64,000 nt of DNA from Phycicoccus avicenniae_A. GTDB taxonomy: Bacteria; Actinomycetota; Actinomycetes; Actinomycetales; Dermatophilaceae. The position numbers and the translations under genes were made by a program. Every line of letters begins with the position of its first letter. Position 1 is the first letter of the stretch. Positions 42,269 to 50,439 of the stretch are shown here, in pieces. Location: assembly GCF_050496545.1 (NCBI RefSeq), contig NZ_JBNVZV010000006.1:156886-220885 (forward strand), read 5' to 3'. Under the pieces are notes generated by a model that worked only from the letters and a program-made list of their open reading frames with translations, made no database searches and was not told the origin of the DNA.

Positions 42269-42579
42269 ACTCGGAGGACCTGGAGAAGTACGAGAGCGAG
42301 GCCGAGCTCGCGCTGTACCGCGAGTACCGGGACGTCGTCGGGCTGTTCAGCCACGTCGTCGAGACCGAGCGACGCTTCTACCTCTGCAACAGCGTCGACG
42401 TGTCGGTGCGGACCGACGGCGGCGAGGTCTTCTTCGACGTGACGATGCACGACGCCTGGGTCTGGGACATCTACCGGCCGGCGCGGTTCGCCAAGACGGT
42501 GCGCGTCGTGACGTTCAAGGACGTCAACGTCGAGGAGCTCGCGAAGTCCGAGCTCGAGCTGCCCAAGGGCGAGTTCTGA
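42265..42579 (+). CDS. DUF2469 family protein
   Basis: 104 residues, ATG overlapping the rnhB stop, GGGGGAG upstream. Highly conserved actinobacterial protein of unknown function: MNSEDLEKYESEAELALYREY, VVETERRFYLCNSVDVSVR and VWDIYRPARFAKTVRVVTFKDVNVEEL. Always next to rnhB, which suggests a role tied to DNA/RNA maintenance, though none has been shown to my knowledge. The 41 bp after it are a run of GGCGC repeats. Confidence 0.95.
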   Translation: MNSEDLEKYESEAELALYREYRDVVGLFSHVVETERRFYLCNSVDVSVRTDGGEVFFDVTMHDAWVWDIYRPARFAKTVRVVTFKDVNVEELAKSELELPKGEF

Positions 42580-42620
42580 GCCGTTGAGGCCCGGCGCGGC
42601 GCGGCGCGGCTCGGCGCGGC

Positions 42621-44003
42621 TCAGCGGGCCCCGGGCTCGTAGACGAGCTTGGTGTTGAGGAACTCGCGGATGCCGAGCGGACCCAGCTCGCGCCCGGTGC
42701 CCGAGCGCTTGGTGCCGCCGAAGGGCAGGTCGGCCATCGAGCCCTGCATCGCGTTCACCCACACCATCCCGGTCTCGAGGCGGGCGGCGACGTCGGCCGT
42801 GGCGTCGGGGTCCGCGCCGAACACGGCTCCGCCGAGCCCGAACCCGGAGGCGTTGGCGCGCTCGACCGCCTCGTCGGCGTCGGCGACCCGGTGGACGACG
42901 GCGACCGGCCCGAAGAGCTCCTCGTCGTGGGCGCGCATCCCCTCGGTGACGCCGGTGAGGACGGTGGGCGTGACCCAGGCGCCCGGGCGGTCGGGGCGCT
43001 CGGCGCCGCCGACGACCGCGGTGGCGCCGTGGTCGAGGGCGTCGCGGACCTGCTCGACGAGCCGCTCGGCGGCCGCCTCCGAGGAGAGCGGGGCGAGGGT
43101 GGTCGCGGGGTCGCTGGGGTCGCCGGGGGAGAGGGTCGCGAGGGCGGCGGCGAACCGCTCGAGGAAGGCGTCGTGCACGGCGTCGACGACGAGGAAGCGC
43201 TTGGCCGCGTTGCACGCCTGGCCGCAGTTCTGCATCCGCGCGTTCACGGCGTGCTTGACGGTGCGCTCGAGGTCGGCGTCGTCGAGGACGATGAACGGGT
43301 CGGAGCCGCCGAGCTCGAGGACGACCTTCTTGAGGTGGCGGCCGGCCTCGGCGGCCACGGCCGAGCCGGCGCGCTCGCTGCCGGTGACCGAGACCCCGGC
43401 CACGCGCGGGTCGGCGACGACGGCGGCCACCTGCTCGTCGGTGGCGAGGAGCACCTCGTACGCGCCGTCGGGCAGGCCGGCATCGCGCCAGACCTCGGCC
43501 GCGGCCAGCGCCGACTCGGGGCACTGGGGCGCGGGCTTGACGACGACCGTGTTGCCGGCCACGAGGTTCGGCGCGGCGAGCCGGACCGCCTGGTAGTACG
43601 GGAAGTTCCACGGCATGACCCCGAGGAGCACGCCGATGGGCTCGTGACGCAGCACGGCGCGGCCGCCGCGGCGCGGGGCGAGCGGCTCGTCGTCGAGGAG
43701 GCCCGGGCCGTCCTCGGCGTAGTAGGTGCAGATGTCGGTGACGAGGCCCAGCTCGCCCTGCGCCTCCCGGGTGCGCTTGCCCATCTCCCGGGTGATGAGC
43801 GCGGCGAGGGCGTCGCGACGCTCGGCGAACAGCTCGCCGGCGCGGCGGACGACGGCGGCGCGCTCGGCGACCGGGGTGTCGCGCCAGGTGCGGGCGGCGG
43901 CGTGCGCGCGGGCGAGGGTGGCCTCGACGTCGGCGTCGGAGGCGGTCGGGTGCTCTGCGACCGGCTCGTTCGTGGCGGGGTCGACGACGCGGTACGCGGT
44001 CAC
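42621..44003 (-). CDS. Aldehyde dehydrogenase, succinate-semialdehyde dehydrogenase-like
   Basis: 460 residues, GTG at 44003 with GAGGAG upstream. NAD(P)-dependent oxidation of an aldehyde to an acid. MPWNFPYYQAVR lies in the cofactor site, VVLELGGSDPFIV has the general-base Glu and NCGQACNAAKRF the catalytic Cys; the C terminus is DLPFGGTKRSGTGRELGPLGIREF. The NCGQ-x-C-N-A-A-K-R-F form is typical of GabD-type succinate-semialdehyde dehydrogenases. It has no GABA transaminase neighbour, so the substrate is provisional. Confidence 0.9.
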   Translation of the reverse strand: MTAYRVVDPATNEPVAEHPTASDADVEATLARAHAAARTWRDTPVAERAAVVRRAGELFAERRDALAALITREMGKRTREAQGELGLVTDICTYYAEDGPGLLDDEPLAPRRGGRAVLRHEPIGVLLGVMPWNFPYYQAVRLAAPNLVAGNTVVVKPAPQCPESALAAAEVWRDAGLPDGAYEVLLATDEQVAAVVADPRVAGVSVTGSERAGSAVAAEAGRHLKKVVLELGGSDPFIVLDDADLERTVKHAVNARMQNCGQACNAAKRFLVVDAVHDAFLERFAAALATLSPGDPSDPATTLAPLSSEAAAERLVEQVRDALDHGATAVVGGAERPDRPGAWVTPTVLTGVTEGMRAHDEELFGPVAVVHRVADADEAVERANASGFGLGGAVFGADPDATADVAARLETGMVWVNAMQGSMADLPFGGTKRSGTGRELGPLGIREFLNTKLVYEPGAR

Positions 44004-44060
44004 GGCGGGCTCCTCGGGTCGATGGGGGTCACCGTGATGCTCGCACGCGGTCGCTGCCCT

Positions 44061-44101
44061 CGTCGTCCACAGGGGCCCGTCGCGGCCTCCGTCGTCCACA
44101 G
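44061..44101 (+). promoter_or_regulatory. Paired CGTCGTCCACAG boxes upstream of yraN-comM-dprA
   Basis: The exact 12-mer CGTCGTCCACAG occurs at 44061-44072 and 44090-44101, 29 bp apart; the second ends 51 bp before the yraN ATG. A matching pair with the same spacing and the same distance to the start precedes the M23 gene (50380-50420). TTGGCT (44140-44145) is a weak -10 seven nt before the ATG. The core TCGTCCACA differs by one base from the actinobacterial DnaA box TTGTCCACA. Rest of this 148-bp divergent gap is featureless. Confidence 0.6.
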
Positions 44102-44151
44102 ATCGGTGTCCGGGGCTGTCGGACGGGTCCGCGCCCCGGTTGGCTCGGCGC

Positions 44152-44538
44152 ATGGAGACGACGACGGGTGGCGGCCCCCGGGACCGGCGGGCCGGGCTCG
44201 GCCGGTACGGGGAGGAGCTCGCGGTGCGGTACCTGCGCGAGCGGGGGATGGAGGTGGTCGAGCGCAACTGGCGCTGCGAGCACGGCGAGGTCGACGTCGT
44301 CGCGCTCGATGCCGGCTGCCTCGTCGTCTGCGAGGTCAAGACGCGCTCCGGCACCGGGTTCGGCGAGCCCGTCGAGGCGGTCACCGTGGCCAAGGCCCTG
44401 CGGCTGCGCCGGCTCGCGGCGGCGTACGTGCGCGAGCGGGGTGGGCACGAGGGTCCGCTGCGCATCGACGTCGTGGGTGTCCTCTGCCGGCCCGGTTCAC
44501 CCGCCGAGGTACGGCACGTCGTCGGGGTGGGGTCGTGA
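44152..44538 (+). CDS. YraN family (UPF0102) endonuclease-like protein
   Basis: 128 residues, ATG at 44152. PD-(D/E)XK-type fold: LGRYGEELAVRYLRERGMEVVERNWR, then GEVDVVALDAGCLVVCEVKTRSG with the D...E-x-K catalytic layout. Function unproven, probably a nuclease acting in DNA processing. It overlaps comM by 4 bases and begins the yraN-comM-dprA unit. Confidence 0.93.
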   Translation: METTTGGGPRDRRAGLGRYGEELAVRYLRERGMEVVERNWRCEHGEVDVVALDAGCLVVCEVKTRSGTGFGEPVEAVTVAKALRLRRLAAAYVRERGGHEGPLRIDVVGVLCRPGSPAEVRHVVGVGS

Positions 44539-46079
44539 CCCTCGGTCTGGGGCGCACCCGGTCGGTCGCGCTCTCCGGCCTCGACGGCACGCTCGTCGAC
44601 GTCGAGGCGCACATCGGCCAGGGCCTGCCGTGCTTCACCGTCGGCGGCCTGCCCGACACCGCCTGCCGCCAGGCCCCCGACCGGGTGCGGGCCGCCGCGG
44701 CGAACAGCGGGGTGCCGGTGCCGGCGCACCGGGTCACCGTCAACCTCTCGCCGGCCTCGGTCCCGAAGCGTGGGGCCGGGTTCGACCTCGCCATCGCCGT
44801 GGCCGTCCTCGCGGCGGCCGGCGTCCTGGAGCGCGACGCCGTCCGCGACGTCGTGCACCTCGGGGAGCTGGCCCTCGACGGCCGGCTGCGCGGGGTCCGC
44901 GGGGTGTTGCCCGCGGTGCTCGAGGCCGCGCGGCGCGGGGCCCGGCACGTCGTCGTGCCGCTCGAGAACGTGGCCGAGGCCCAGCTCGTCGAGGCGGTGG
45001 CGGTGCACGGGGCGGCCACGCTCGAGGAGGTCGTGGGCTGGTACCGCGCGGTCGCTGAGGGGGCGGTGCTGCCCGTCGCGCCGCGAGCGGCTCCCGGGCA
45101 CCGGCCGACCACGGCGGGCGTCGACCTCGCCGACGTGGTCGGCCAGCCCGAGGCCCGGGCGGCCCTCGAGCTCGCGGCCACCGGTGGTCACCACGTCCTG
45201 ATGACCGGTCCACCGGGCGTGGGCAAGACGATGCTCGCCGAACGGCTGGTCACCTTGCTGCCACCCCTCGGCAGGGTCGAGGCGCTGGAGGTCCACGCGG
45301 TCCGCTCGCTCGTCGCGCCGGTCGGCGAGGTCACCGCCCTCGACCGCACCCCGCCCTTCGTCGCACCGCACCACAGCACGTCGGTGGCGGCCCTCGCCGG
45401 CGGCGGGTCGGCCACGGTGCTGCCGGGCTCGGTGTCGCAGGCCCACCACGGCGTCCTCTTCCTCGACGAGGCCCCGGAGTTCCGCTCCTCGGTGCTGCAG
45501 GTGCTGCGCCAGCCGCTGGAGTCGGGGGAGGTCGTCATCGCCCGGGCGCGGCAGGTGGTCCGCTACCCCGCACGCTTCCTGCTCGTCCTCGCCAGCAACC
45601 CCTGCCCGTGCGGCATGTCCTTCGGCAAGGGCACCGAGTGCACCTGCGAGCCCCGCGAGGTGCGCGGCTACCTCGGCCGGCTGTCCGGGCCGCTCCTCGA
45701 CCGTGTCGACCTGCACCTGCACGTGCCGCCGGTCCGGCGGGCGGCCTTCGCCGAGGAGGCCGGCGAGGCCAGCGCCGTCGTCGCCGCGCGCGTGCTCGCC
45801 GCCCGGGGCGCACAGGCCGAGCGCTGGACGGCGGGCGGCTGGACGGTCAACGGGGTCGTCCCCGGGCACGTCCTGCGGCGCGCCCCCTACCGGCTCCCGG
45901 GTGCCGTGACACTGGCCCTCGACACCGCCCTGGACGCCGGCCGCATCACGCTGCGCGGTTACGACCGGGTGCTGCGGGTGGCCTGGTCCGCGGCCGACCT
46001 CGCGGGCCGCACCGTCCCGACGCGCGAGGACGTCGCGACCGGGCTGCAGCTGCGCCGCACCGAGGGGGTGGCGGCGTGA
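44535..46079 (+). CDS. comM: ComM/YifB family Mg-chelatase-like AAA ATPase
   Basis: 514 residues, GTG overlapping yraN. Hexameric helicase that promotes branch migration during natural transformation in Gram-negatives. An N-terminal ChlI-like/Lon-protease-like domain (VEAHIGQGLPCFTVGGLPD, TVNLSPASVPKRGAGFDLAIA) precedes the AAA core: MTGPPGVGKTMLAERL (Walker A, ~residue 225), HHGVLFLDEAPEF (Walker B) and a CPCGM...C-x-C cysteine cluster before the C-terminal domain. The cluster CPCG-x14-CTC is a likely zinc site. Confidence 0.95.
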   Translation: MTLGLGRTRSVALSGLDGTLVDVEAHIGQGLPCFTVGGLPDTACRQAPDRVRAAAANSGVPVPAHRVTVNLSPASVPKRGAGFDLAIAVAVLAAAGVLERDAVRDVVHLGELALDGRLRGVRGVLPAVLEAARRGARHVVVPLENVAEAQLVEAVAVHGAATLEEVVGWYRAVAEGAVLPVAPRAAPGHRPTTAGVDLADVVGQPEARAALELAATGGHHVLMTGPPGVGKTMLAERLVTLLPPLGRVEALEVHAVRSLVAPVGEVTALDRTPPFVAPHHSTSVAALAGGGSATVLPGSVSQAHHGVLFLDEAPEFRSSVLQVLRQPLESGEVVIARARQVVRYPARFLLVLASNPCPCGMSFGKGTECTCEPREVRGYLGRLSGPLLDRVDLHLHVPPVRRAAFAEEAGEASAVVAARVLAARGAQAERWTAGGWTVNGVVPGHVLRRAPYRLPGAVTLALDTALDAGRITLRGYDRVLRVAWSAADLAGRTVPTREDVATGLQLRRTEGVAA

Positions 46080-47203
46080 GCGCCCCGGTGTCCCCGCTCG
46101 AGCGCGACGAGCGGTGGGCGCGGGTCGCGCTCGCCTTCCTCCTCGAGCCCGGGAACCACGGCATCGCGCGGTCGCTGGCCGCCGAGGGGGCGGTCGCCAC
46201 CCTCGCCGCGCTGCGTCGGCGGGCCGGCTCGCCCGAGCGCTACGTCCGGCTGGCCGACCTCGACCTCGAGGGACTCGCCCGGCAGGTCCGCGACGCCGGG
46301 GCGCGCGTCCTCGTCCCCGGGGACCCCGAGTGGCCGCCGGGCGTCGACCGTCACGAGACTCCTCCGACGTGCCTGTTCGTGCGCGGCGACCCCGACCTCG
46401 CGGCGATGGCCGAGCGCGCGGTGGCCGTCGTGGGCTCGCGCGCCGCCAGCCCCTACGGCCTCCGGGTCGCCGCCGAGCTGGGGGAGGGCCTCGCCGGCCG
46501 CGGCTGGAGCGTCGTCAGCGGCGCGGCGTACGGCATCGACGCCGCGGCCCACCGTGGTGCGCTGGCGGCCGAGGGCACGACGGTCGCCGTGCTCGCGTGC
46601 GGGGTCGACGTCGCCTACCCGAAGGCCCACCACCGCCTCCTCGAGGCGATCGCCGGCACCGGCTCGGTGGTCAGCGAGGTGCCGCCCGGGGCGGTGCCGC
46701 TCCGGGGGCGCTTCCTCGCCCGCAACCGCCTCATCGCGCTGCTCGCCCGGGCCACCGTCGTCGTCGAGGCGAGCCTGCGCTCCGGCTCGCTGTCCACCGC
46801 CCGTGAGGCCCGCACCCACCACCTACCGGTCGGCGCCGTGCCCGGCCCGGTCTCCAGCGCCACCTCGGCCGGCTGCCACGAGCTGCTCCGCGAGACCGAC
46901 GCGGTCCTCGTCACCGACACCGCCGACGTGGCCGAGCTCGCGGCCCGGGTCGGGGACGAGCTCGCGGACCCGCGCCGGCCCGCGCCCCGCCCCACCGACG
47001 CCCTCGAGCCGCTCGAGTACGCCGTCTGGGCCGCGGCGCCCGTGCGTCAACGGGCGAGCGCGGACCGCCTCGCGGTCCTCTCCGGCTCCGACCCCGCGAG
47101 GGTGCCGGCGGCGCTGGCCGTGCTCGAGGCGATGGGGCTGCTCGAGGGGGAGGGGGGCGGGTGGCGCAAGACGGCGTCCTCGCTGGTCACCGGCGGAGGG
47201 TGA
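46076..47203 (+). CDS. dprA: DNA-processing protein DprA
   Basis: 375 residues, GTG overlapping comM (GTGA). Loads RecA on incoming single-stranded DNA in transformation. Rossmann-like core: VAVVGSRAASPYG, VVSGAAYGIDAAAHRGAL, VAVLACGVDVAYPKAHHRLLEAI, LARNRLIALLARATVVVEA and REARTHHLPVGAVPG. A C-terminal winged-helix-like DprA_WH domain (~300-370) is present. With comM and yraN it forms a DNA-uptake processing operon, although comEC/comEA are not in the window. Confidence 0.95.
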   Translation: MSAPVSPLERDERWARVALAFLLEPGNHGIARSLAAEGAVATLAALRRRAGSPERYVRLADLDLEGLARQVRDAGARVLVPGDPEWPPGVDRHETPPTCLFVRGDPDLAAMAERAVAVVGSRAASPYGLRVAAELGEGLAGRGWSVVSGAAYGIDAAAHRGALAAEGTTVAVLACGVDVAYPKAHHRLLEAIAGTGSVVSEVPPGAVPLRGRFLARNRLIALLARATVVVEASLRSGSLSTAREARTHHLPVGAVPGPVSSATSAGCHELLRETDAVLVTDTADVAELAARVGDELADPRRPAPRPTDALEPLEYAVWAAAPVRQRASADRLAVLSGSDPARVPAALAVLEAMGLLEGEGGGWRKTASSLVTGGG

Positions 47204-47299
47204 GTGCGCCGCAGGACCTTCGGCCGGGGCGGTGGACGAACGGATGAACCTGCGGCGGTTCTCGTTGCGCACGGCAGGCCACGGTGCGACGGTGTCGGG

Positions 47300-48211
47300 G
47301 TGACCGTCGTCCGCCATGAGGTGCTGCCCGCCTTCGAACGCCACCTGCGTTCCGAGCGCGGGCGTTCCGAGCACACCGTGCGGGCCTACACGAGCGACGT
47401 GGGGGCCTTCCTCGACGACCTCGACGCCACCGGTGACCCCGACCTGCGCGCCGTCACCCTCGCGGACCTGCGGGGGTGGCTCGGCCGGGTGGCGCGCGGC
47501 GGCGCGGCCCGCTCGACGCTGGCGCGCACGTCCGCCTCGCTGCGGACCTTCTTCCGCTGGTGCGAGCGCACCGGCCGGGTCGAGCACGACCCGTCGCTCC
47601 GGCTCGCCGCGCCCCGCCGTCAACGCACCCTCCCGCCGGTCCTCGCCCAGCGCTCGGCCGCATCCCTCCTCGATGTCGCGGCGGTCGCCGCCGACGACGA
47701 CGACCCGGTGCACCTGCGCGACCGCGCGGCCCTGGAGCTGCTCTACGGCACCGGGATCCGCGTCGGTGAGCTCACCGGCCTCGACGTCGACGACGTCGAC
47801 CTCGACCAGCAGGTCCTGCGCGTCGTCGGCAAGGGCGACAAGGAACGGCGCGTCCCGTTCGGGAAGCCGGCCCGTGACGCCGTCACCTCCTGGCTCGACG
47901 GCGGACGCCCCCGGCTGGTGACCCAGGACAGCGGGCCGGCCCTGCTCCTCGGGCGTCGCGGCCGGCGCGTCGACCCCCGCCAGGTGCGCGAGGCGGTGCA
48001 CCGCCTGCTGGCGCACGTGCCCGACGCCCCGGACCTCGGCCCGCACGGGCTGCGGCACAGCGCGGCCACCCACCTCCTCGAGGGCGGGGCGGACCTGCGG
48101 ATGGTCCAGGAGCTGCTCGGCCACGCGTCGCTGGCGACCACCCAGATCTACACGCACGTCTCCGTCGACCGCCTCAAGCGGTCCTACGCCCAGGCGCACC
48201 CCCGTGCCTGA
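47300..48211 (+). CDS. xerC: Tyrosine recombinase XerC
   Basis: 303 residues, GTG at 47300. Chromosome dimer resolution at dif. The SAM-like N domain (FERHLRSERGRSEHTVRAYTSDV) and catalytic domain with Arg in YGTGIRVGELTGL, Lys in GKGDKERRVPF, HGLRHSAATHLL (H-x-x-R), LLGHASLATTQIYTHV with the nucleophile Tyr. Longer frame upstream (from 47204) covers the intergenic gap and lacks conserved sequence. The 3' end overlaps the next gene by 8 bp. Confidence 0.95.
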   Translation: MTVVRHEVLPAFERHLRSERGRSEHTVRAYTSDVGAFLDDLDATGDPDLRAVTLADLRGWLGRVARGGAARSTLARTSASLRTFFRWCERTGRVEHDPSLRLAAPRRQRTLPPVLAQRSAASLLDVAAVAADDDDPVHLRDRAALELLYGTGIRVGELTGLDVDDVDLDQQVLRVVGKGDKERRVPFGKPARDAVTSWLDGGRPRLVTQDSGPALLLGRRGRRVDPRQVREAVHRLLAHVPDAPDLGPHGLRHSAATHLLEGGADLRMVQELLGHASLATTQIYTHVSVDRLKRSYAQAHPRA

Positions 48212-49703
48212 GCCCACCCAGGACGGCCACCCCACCCGCGACGCCGGGTCCTCGGCGGCCGCGGACACCGGCTACTCGGAGTGGATCTCCGAGGTCCGCC
48301 GGCTCTACGTCGAGCCCAAGGGCCCGGCCGAGCTGCACTTCGTCGAGGACGAGCCCGACCTGCCCGAGCAGCCCGCCCGTGGTCGCGGCCGGCTGCTCGG
48401 CCGTGGCCGTCGTTCGTCGCAGGCGGCCGGAGCCGCCCCGACCACCGAGCCGCTCGCCGCCCCCGCCGTCCCGGTCCGACCGAGCCTCGCCGACCTCATG
48501 GCCGGGGGGACCGCGCCCGCCGAGACGGAGGGGGTGCGCGCAGGAGCGCCGGTCGCCGCCGAGCCGATGGAGCTTGAGGCCGTCGAGCCCGACGTCGTGG
48601 AGCCCGAGGTCGTCGAGCCCGACGTCGTGGAGCCCGAGCCGTTCGCCCACGAGCCGGAGGTCGTCGAGCCGGAGGCCGCCGCGGAGGTCGCCCAGCCCGA
48701 GGCCGCCGAGCCGGAGGTGCCCGAGGTCGGCGCCGACCCGGAGCGACGTCCCGGCCGCCGCGTCGAGTGGCCGAGCCTGGAGGGCGATGCGTCACGGCCG
48801 GCCTTCGAGCCGTGGGCCGTCGTCGCCCGCCGCGAACCCGCTTCTGCCGAGGGCGAACCCGCCACCCTTCAGGATGGGGACGCGGACGGACCCCCGGTCA
48901 CGGATCCCGACGACGTGGACTGGCCCGTGGCGGTGGCGGCGCAGGACGAGGGCTGGCCCGTGGCCGCCCCGGCCGCCGACCTCCCTTCAGAGGTCGCCGT
49001 TCCATCCGACGTCGGCCCCTCCAGCGCGCCCAGCCCGGAGCAGGCGTGGGTCGCGGCACTGGCCGACGCCCACGACGCCGCCCTGACGTCGGTGCCCGCG
49101 CCCCGGGCCGTGGAGCCCGACGAGGACCTCGCGGTCGCGGACGCACCGGTCCCCACGCACTCGTGGTGGGACGAGGGCCCGCTCGACGAGACCTCGGCCG
49201 ACCCGGCCGGTGACGGGACGCCGGACGACGGCTCCGCGACGCCGGCCGCCGCGCCGGGGCCGTCCGCCGTCGACCTCGGTGCCGCCTCGCGGTCGTCGTG
49301 GTTCGACGAGACACCGGACGACGAGCTCGCCGACGAGCCGGGGCCCGTCCCGGCGACGACCCCGACCGCCGGCGAGGGCAGGCCCGACCCGTCCCCGTCC
49401 GCAGCGGGTGCCCTGCCCCCGTGGCCGACCCGCGCGCCGGGTGACCCGCTCACCCGCCGTGAGGACCCGTCCGAGGCCCCCGTGACCCGCGCCCAGACCC
49501 GCGCCGCGGCGCGGCGGGCCGCTCGGCGGCGCGCCGCGCGCCGCCGGTGGGCGCTCGTCGCGGCCGTCGTCCTGCTCGTCGTGGTGGCGGCCGGGTGGTG
49601 GGTCCTGCGCCCGGACGGTGCCGCGGCCGCCGGGGCGAGCCCGCGCCCGGACACCGCGGCCGTCACCGTGGTCGACCGGCCGGCCGGGCTCCTGCGCTCC
49701 TGA
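48204..49703 (+). CDS. Large disordered protein with one C-terminal membrane helix, unknown
   Basis: 499 residues. After a short folded-looking start (GYSEWISEVRRLYVEPKGPAEL) most of it is low-complexity Ala/Pro/Glu/Asp. A run of VEP-D/E-VVEPE repeats lies near residues 126-150. Near the end a strongly basic patch (RAAARRAARRRAARRR) precedes a membrane helix, WALVAAVVLLVVVAAGWWVL (~450-470), leaving ~30 residues beyond. The positive-inside rule puts the long disordered part in the cytoplasm. I recognise no family. Overlap with xerC indicates cotranscription; it converges on the M23 gene. Confidence 0.72.
   Translation: MPEPTQDGHPTRDAGSSAAADTGYSEWISEVRRLYVEPKGPAELHFVEDEPDLPEQPARGRGRLLGRGRRSSQAAGAAPTTEPLAAPAVPVRPSLADLMAGGTAPAETEGVRAGAPVAAEPMELEAVEPDVVEPEVVEPDVVEPEPFAHEPEVVEPEAAAEVAQPEAAEPEVPEVGADPERRPGRRVEWPSLEGDASRPAFEPWAVVARREPASAEGEPATLQDGDADGPPVTDPDDVDWPVAVAAQDEGWPVAAPAADLPSEVAVPSDVGPSSAPSPEQAWVAALADAHDAALTSVPAPRAVEPDEDLAVADAPVPTHSWWDEGPLDETSADPAGDGTPDDGSATPAAAPGPSAVDLGAASRSSWFDETPDDELADEPGPVPATTPTAGEGRPDPSPSAAGALPPWPTRAPGDPLTRREDPSEAPVTRAQTRAAARRAARRRAARRRWALVAAVVLLVVVAAGWWVLRPDGAAAAGASPRPDTAAVTVVDRPAGLLRS
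48581..48638 (+). repeat. 28-nt exact direct repeat, period 30, inside the disordered gene
   Basis: The segments 48581-48608 and 48611-48638 are identical. They encode VEPDVVEPE twice and are in frame, so length variation would change repeat number without breaking the gene. Confidence 0.85.
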
Positions 49704-49729
49704 CCCTCACCTCGCTGCGTCCCTGACGC

Positions 49730-50329
49730 TCACCTCCCCTCGCCGAGGGGCAGCAGCCGGACCCGCCCCGACCCCGTGAGCAGCGGCAGGGGGTCGAGGT
49801 AGAGCGGGGACCGTCGGGCCCCGAGGTGCAGGCACCCGCCGCAGTGCGATGCCGGCCCCGCCGCCACGCCGTCCACGGAACCGAGCCGTTCGCCGGCCCG
49901 CACCACATCACCGACGACGACGCTCGCCCGCACCGGCTCGTAGGTGCTCGTCAGGCCGTCGGCGTGCAGCACCGACACCGTGCCGCGGCCGGCGACCGAC
50001 CCGGCGTGCGTGACGCGCCCGGCCTCGACGGCGAGGACCGCGTCCCCCGGTGGGGCCGCGAGGTCGAGGCCCCGGTGACCGGGGCCCCACGGGGAGGCCG
50101 GCGCGACGAACGGGCGCAGCACCTCCGGGCGGGGCGAGAGCGGCCACCGCCACCGGGGCCCCGCGCGCGGCACCGCGGTGGGGGCCCGTGCGCCCGGCAC
50201 GGGTGCGCCGGTGACCGACGCCTTCGCGTGTGCCGGGGGAGGGGCCACGGGTCCGGGCGCGGCCCCGAGGAGCGCGGCGACGGCGGCCGCCGCGGCGACG
50301 AGGCCGCTGAGGGGGAGCAGGTGGTCCAT
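49730..50329 (-). CDS. M23 family metallopeptidase (LytM-like), secreted
   Basis: 199 residues. A signal peptide or anchor, LLPLSGLVAAAAAVAALLGAAPG, is followed by a Pro/Ala linker and a LytM domain: GPGHRGLDLAAPPGDAVLAVEAGRV holds the zinc-ligand His and Asp, and SHCGGCLHLGARR the other His residues. Such enzymes cut peptidoglycan peptide bridges or act as amidase activators. Location between xerC and rpsB is conserved. CAGGCT on the minus strand ends 7 nt before the ATG. Upstream is the CGTCCACAG box pair also seen before yraN. Confidence 0.92.
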   Translation of the reverse strand: MDHLLPLSGLVAAAAAVAALLGAAPGPVAPPPAHAKASVTGAPVPGARAPTAVPRAGPRWRWPLSPRPEVLRPFVAPASPWGPGHRGLDLAAPPGDAVLAVEAGRVTHAGSVAGRGTVSVLHADGLTSTYEPVRASVVVGDVVRAGERLGSVDGVAAGPASHCGGCLHLGARRSPLYLDPLPLLTGSGRVRLLPLGEGR

Positions 50330-50379
50330 CGCTCGAGCCTGCGCGGCGAGGACCCGGACCGGGAGGGCTCACCGGAGAT

Positions 50380-50420
50380 CTGTGGACGGACCGGCGCCGC
50401 AGGCCGGCCTGTGGACGACG
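50380..50420 (-). promoter_or_regulatory. Paired CGTCCACAG boxes upstream of the M23 gene
   Basis: On the minus strand CGTCGTCCACAG (50420-50409) and CGTCCACAG (50388-50380) are 29 bp apart, and the proximal box ends 51 bp before the ATG. Spacing, orientation and distance are identical to the yraN upstream region, and the -10 areas share GGCTCG ten bases before the ATG. Confidence 0.6.
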
Positions 50421-50439
50421 CGGCGGGGCGGCCCGGTGC

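Noticed and set aside
42580..42620. Possible CRISPR-like or microsatellite array (GGCGC repeats)
   Set aside because: Only a 41-bp gap with a few imperfect 5-mers, no spacers; ordinary GC-rich sequence.
44061..44101. Replication-origin DnaA box cluster
   Set aside because: Only two sites, each one base off TTGTCCACA, far from dnaA/dnaN; the fixed distance to a gene start fits a promoter element better, although DnaA binding cannot be excluded.
42621..45869. Aldehyde dehydrogenase frame extended to more than 1000 residues upstream
   Set aside because: Extension runs antisense through yraN and comM with no conserved sequence; the GTG at 44003 with GAGGAG is the real start.
47204..47299. N-terminal extension of xerC from 47204
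   Set aside because: The extra 32 residues are Arg/Gly/Pro-rich without similarity to XerC; the conserved fold starts just after the GTG at 47300.
48581..48638. Insertion or mobile element signalled by the exact direct repeat
   Set aside because: The repeat is in frame, inside a low-complexity coding stretch, with no transposase nearby; slippage duplication explains it.
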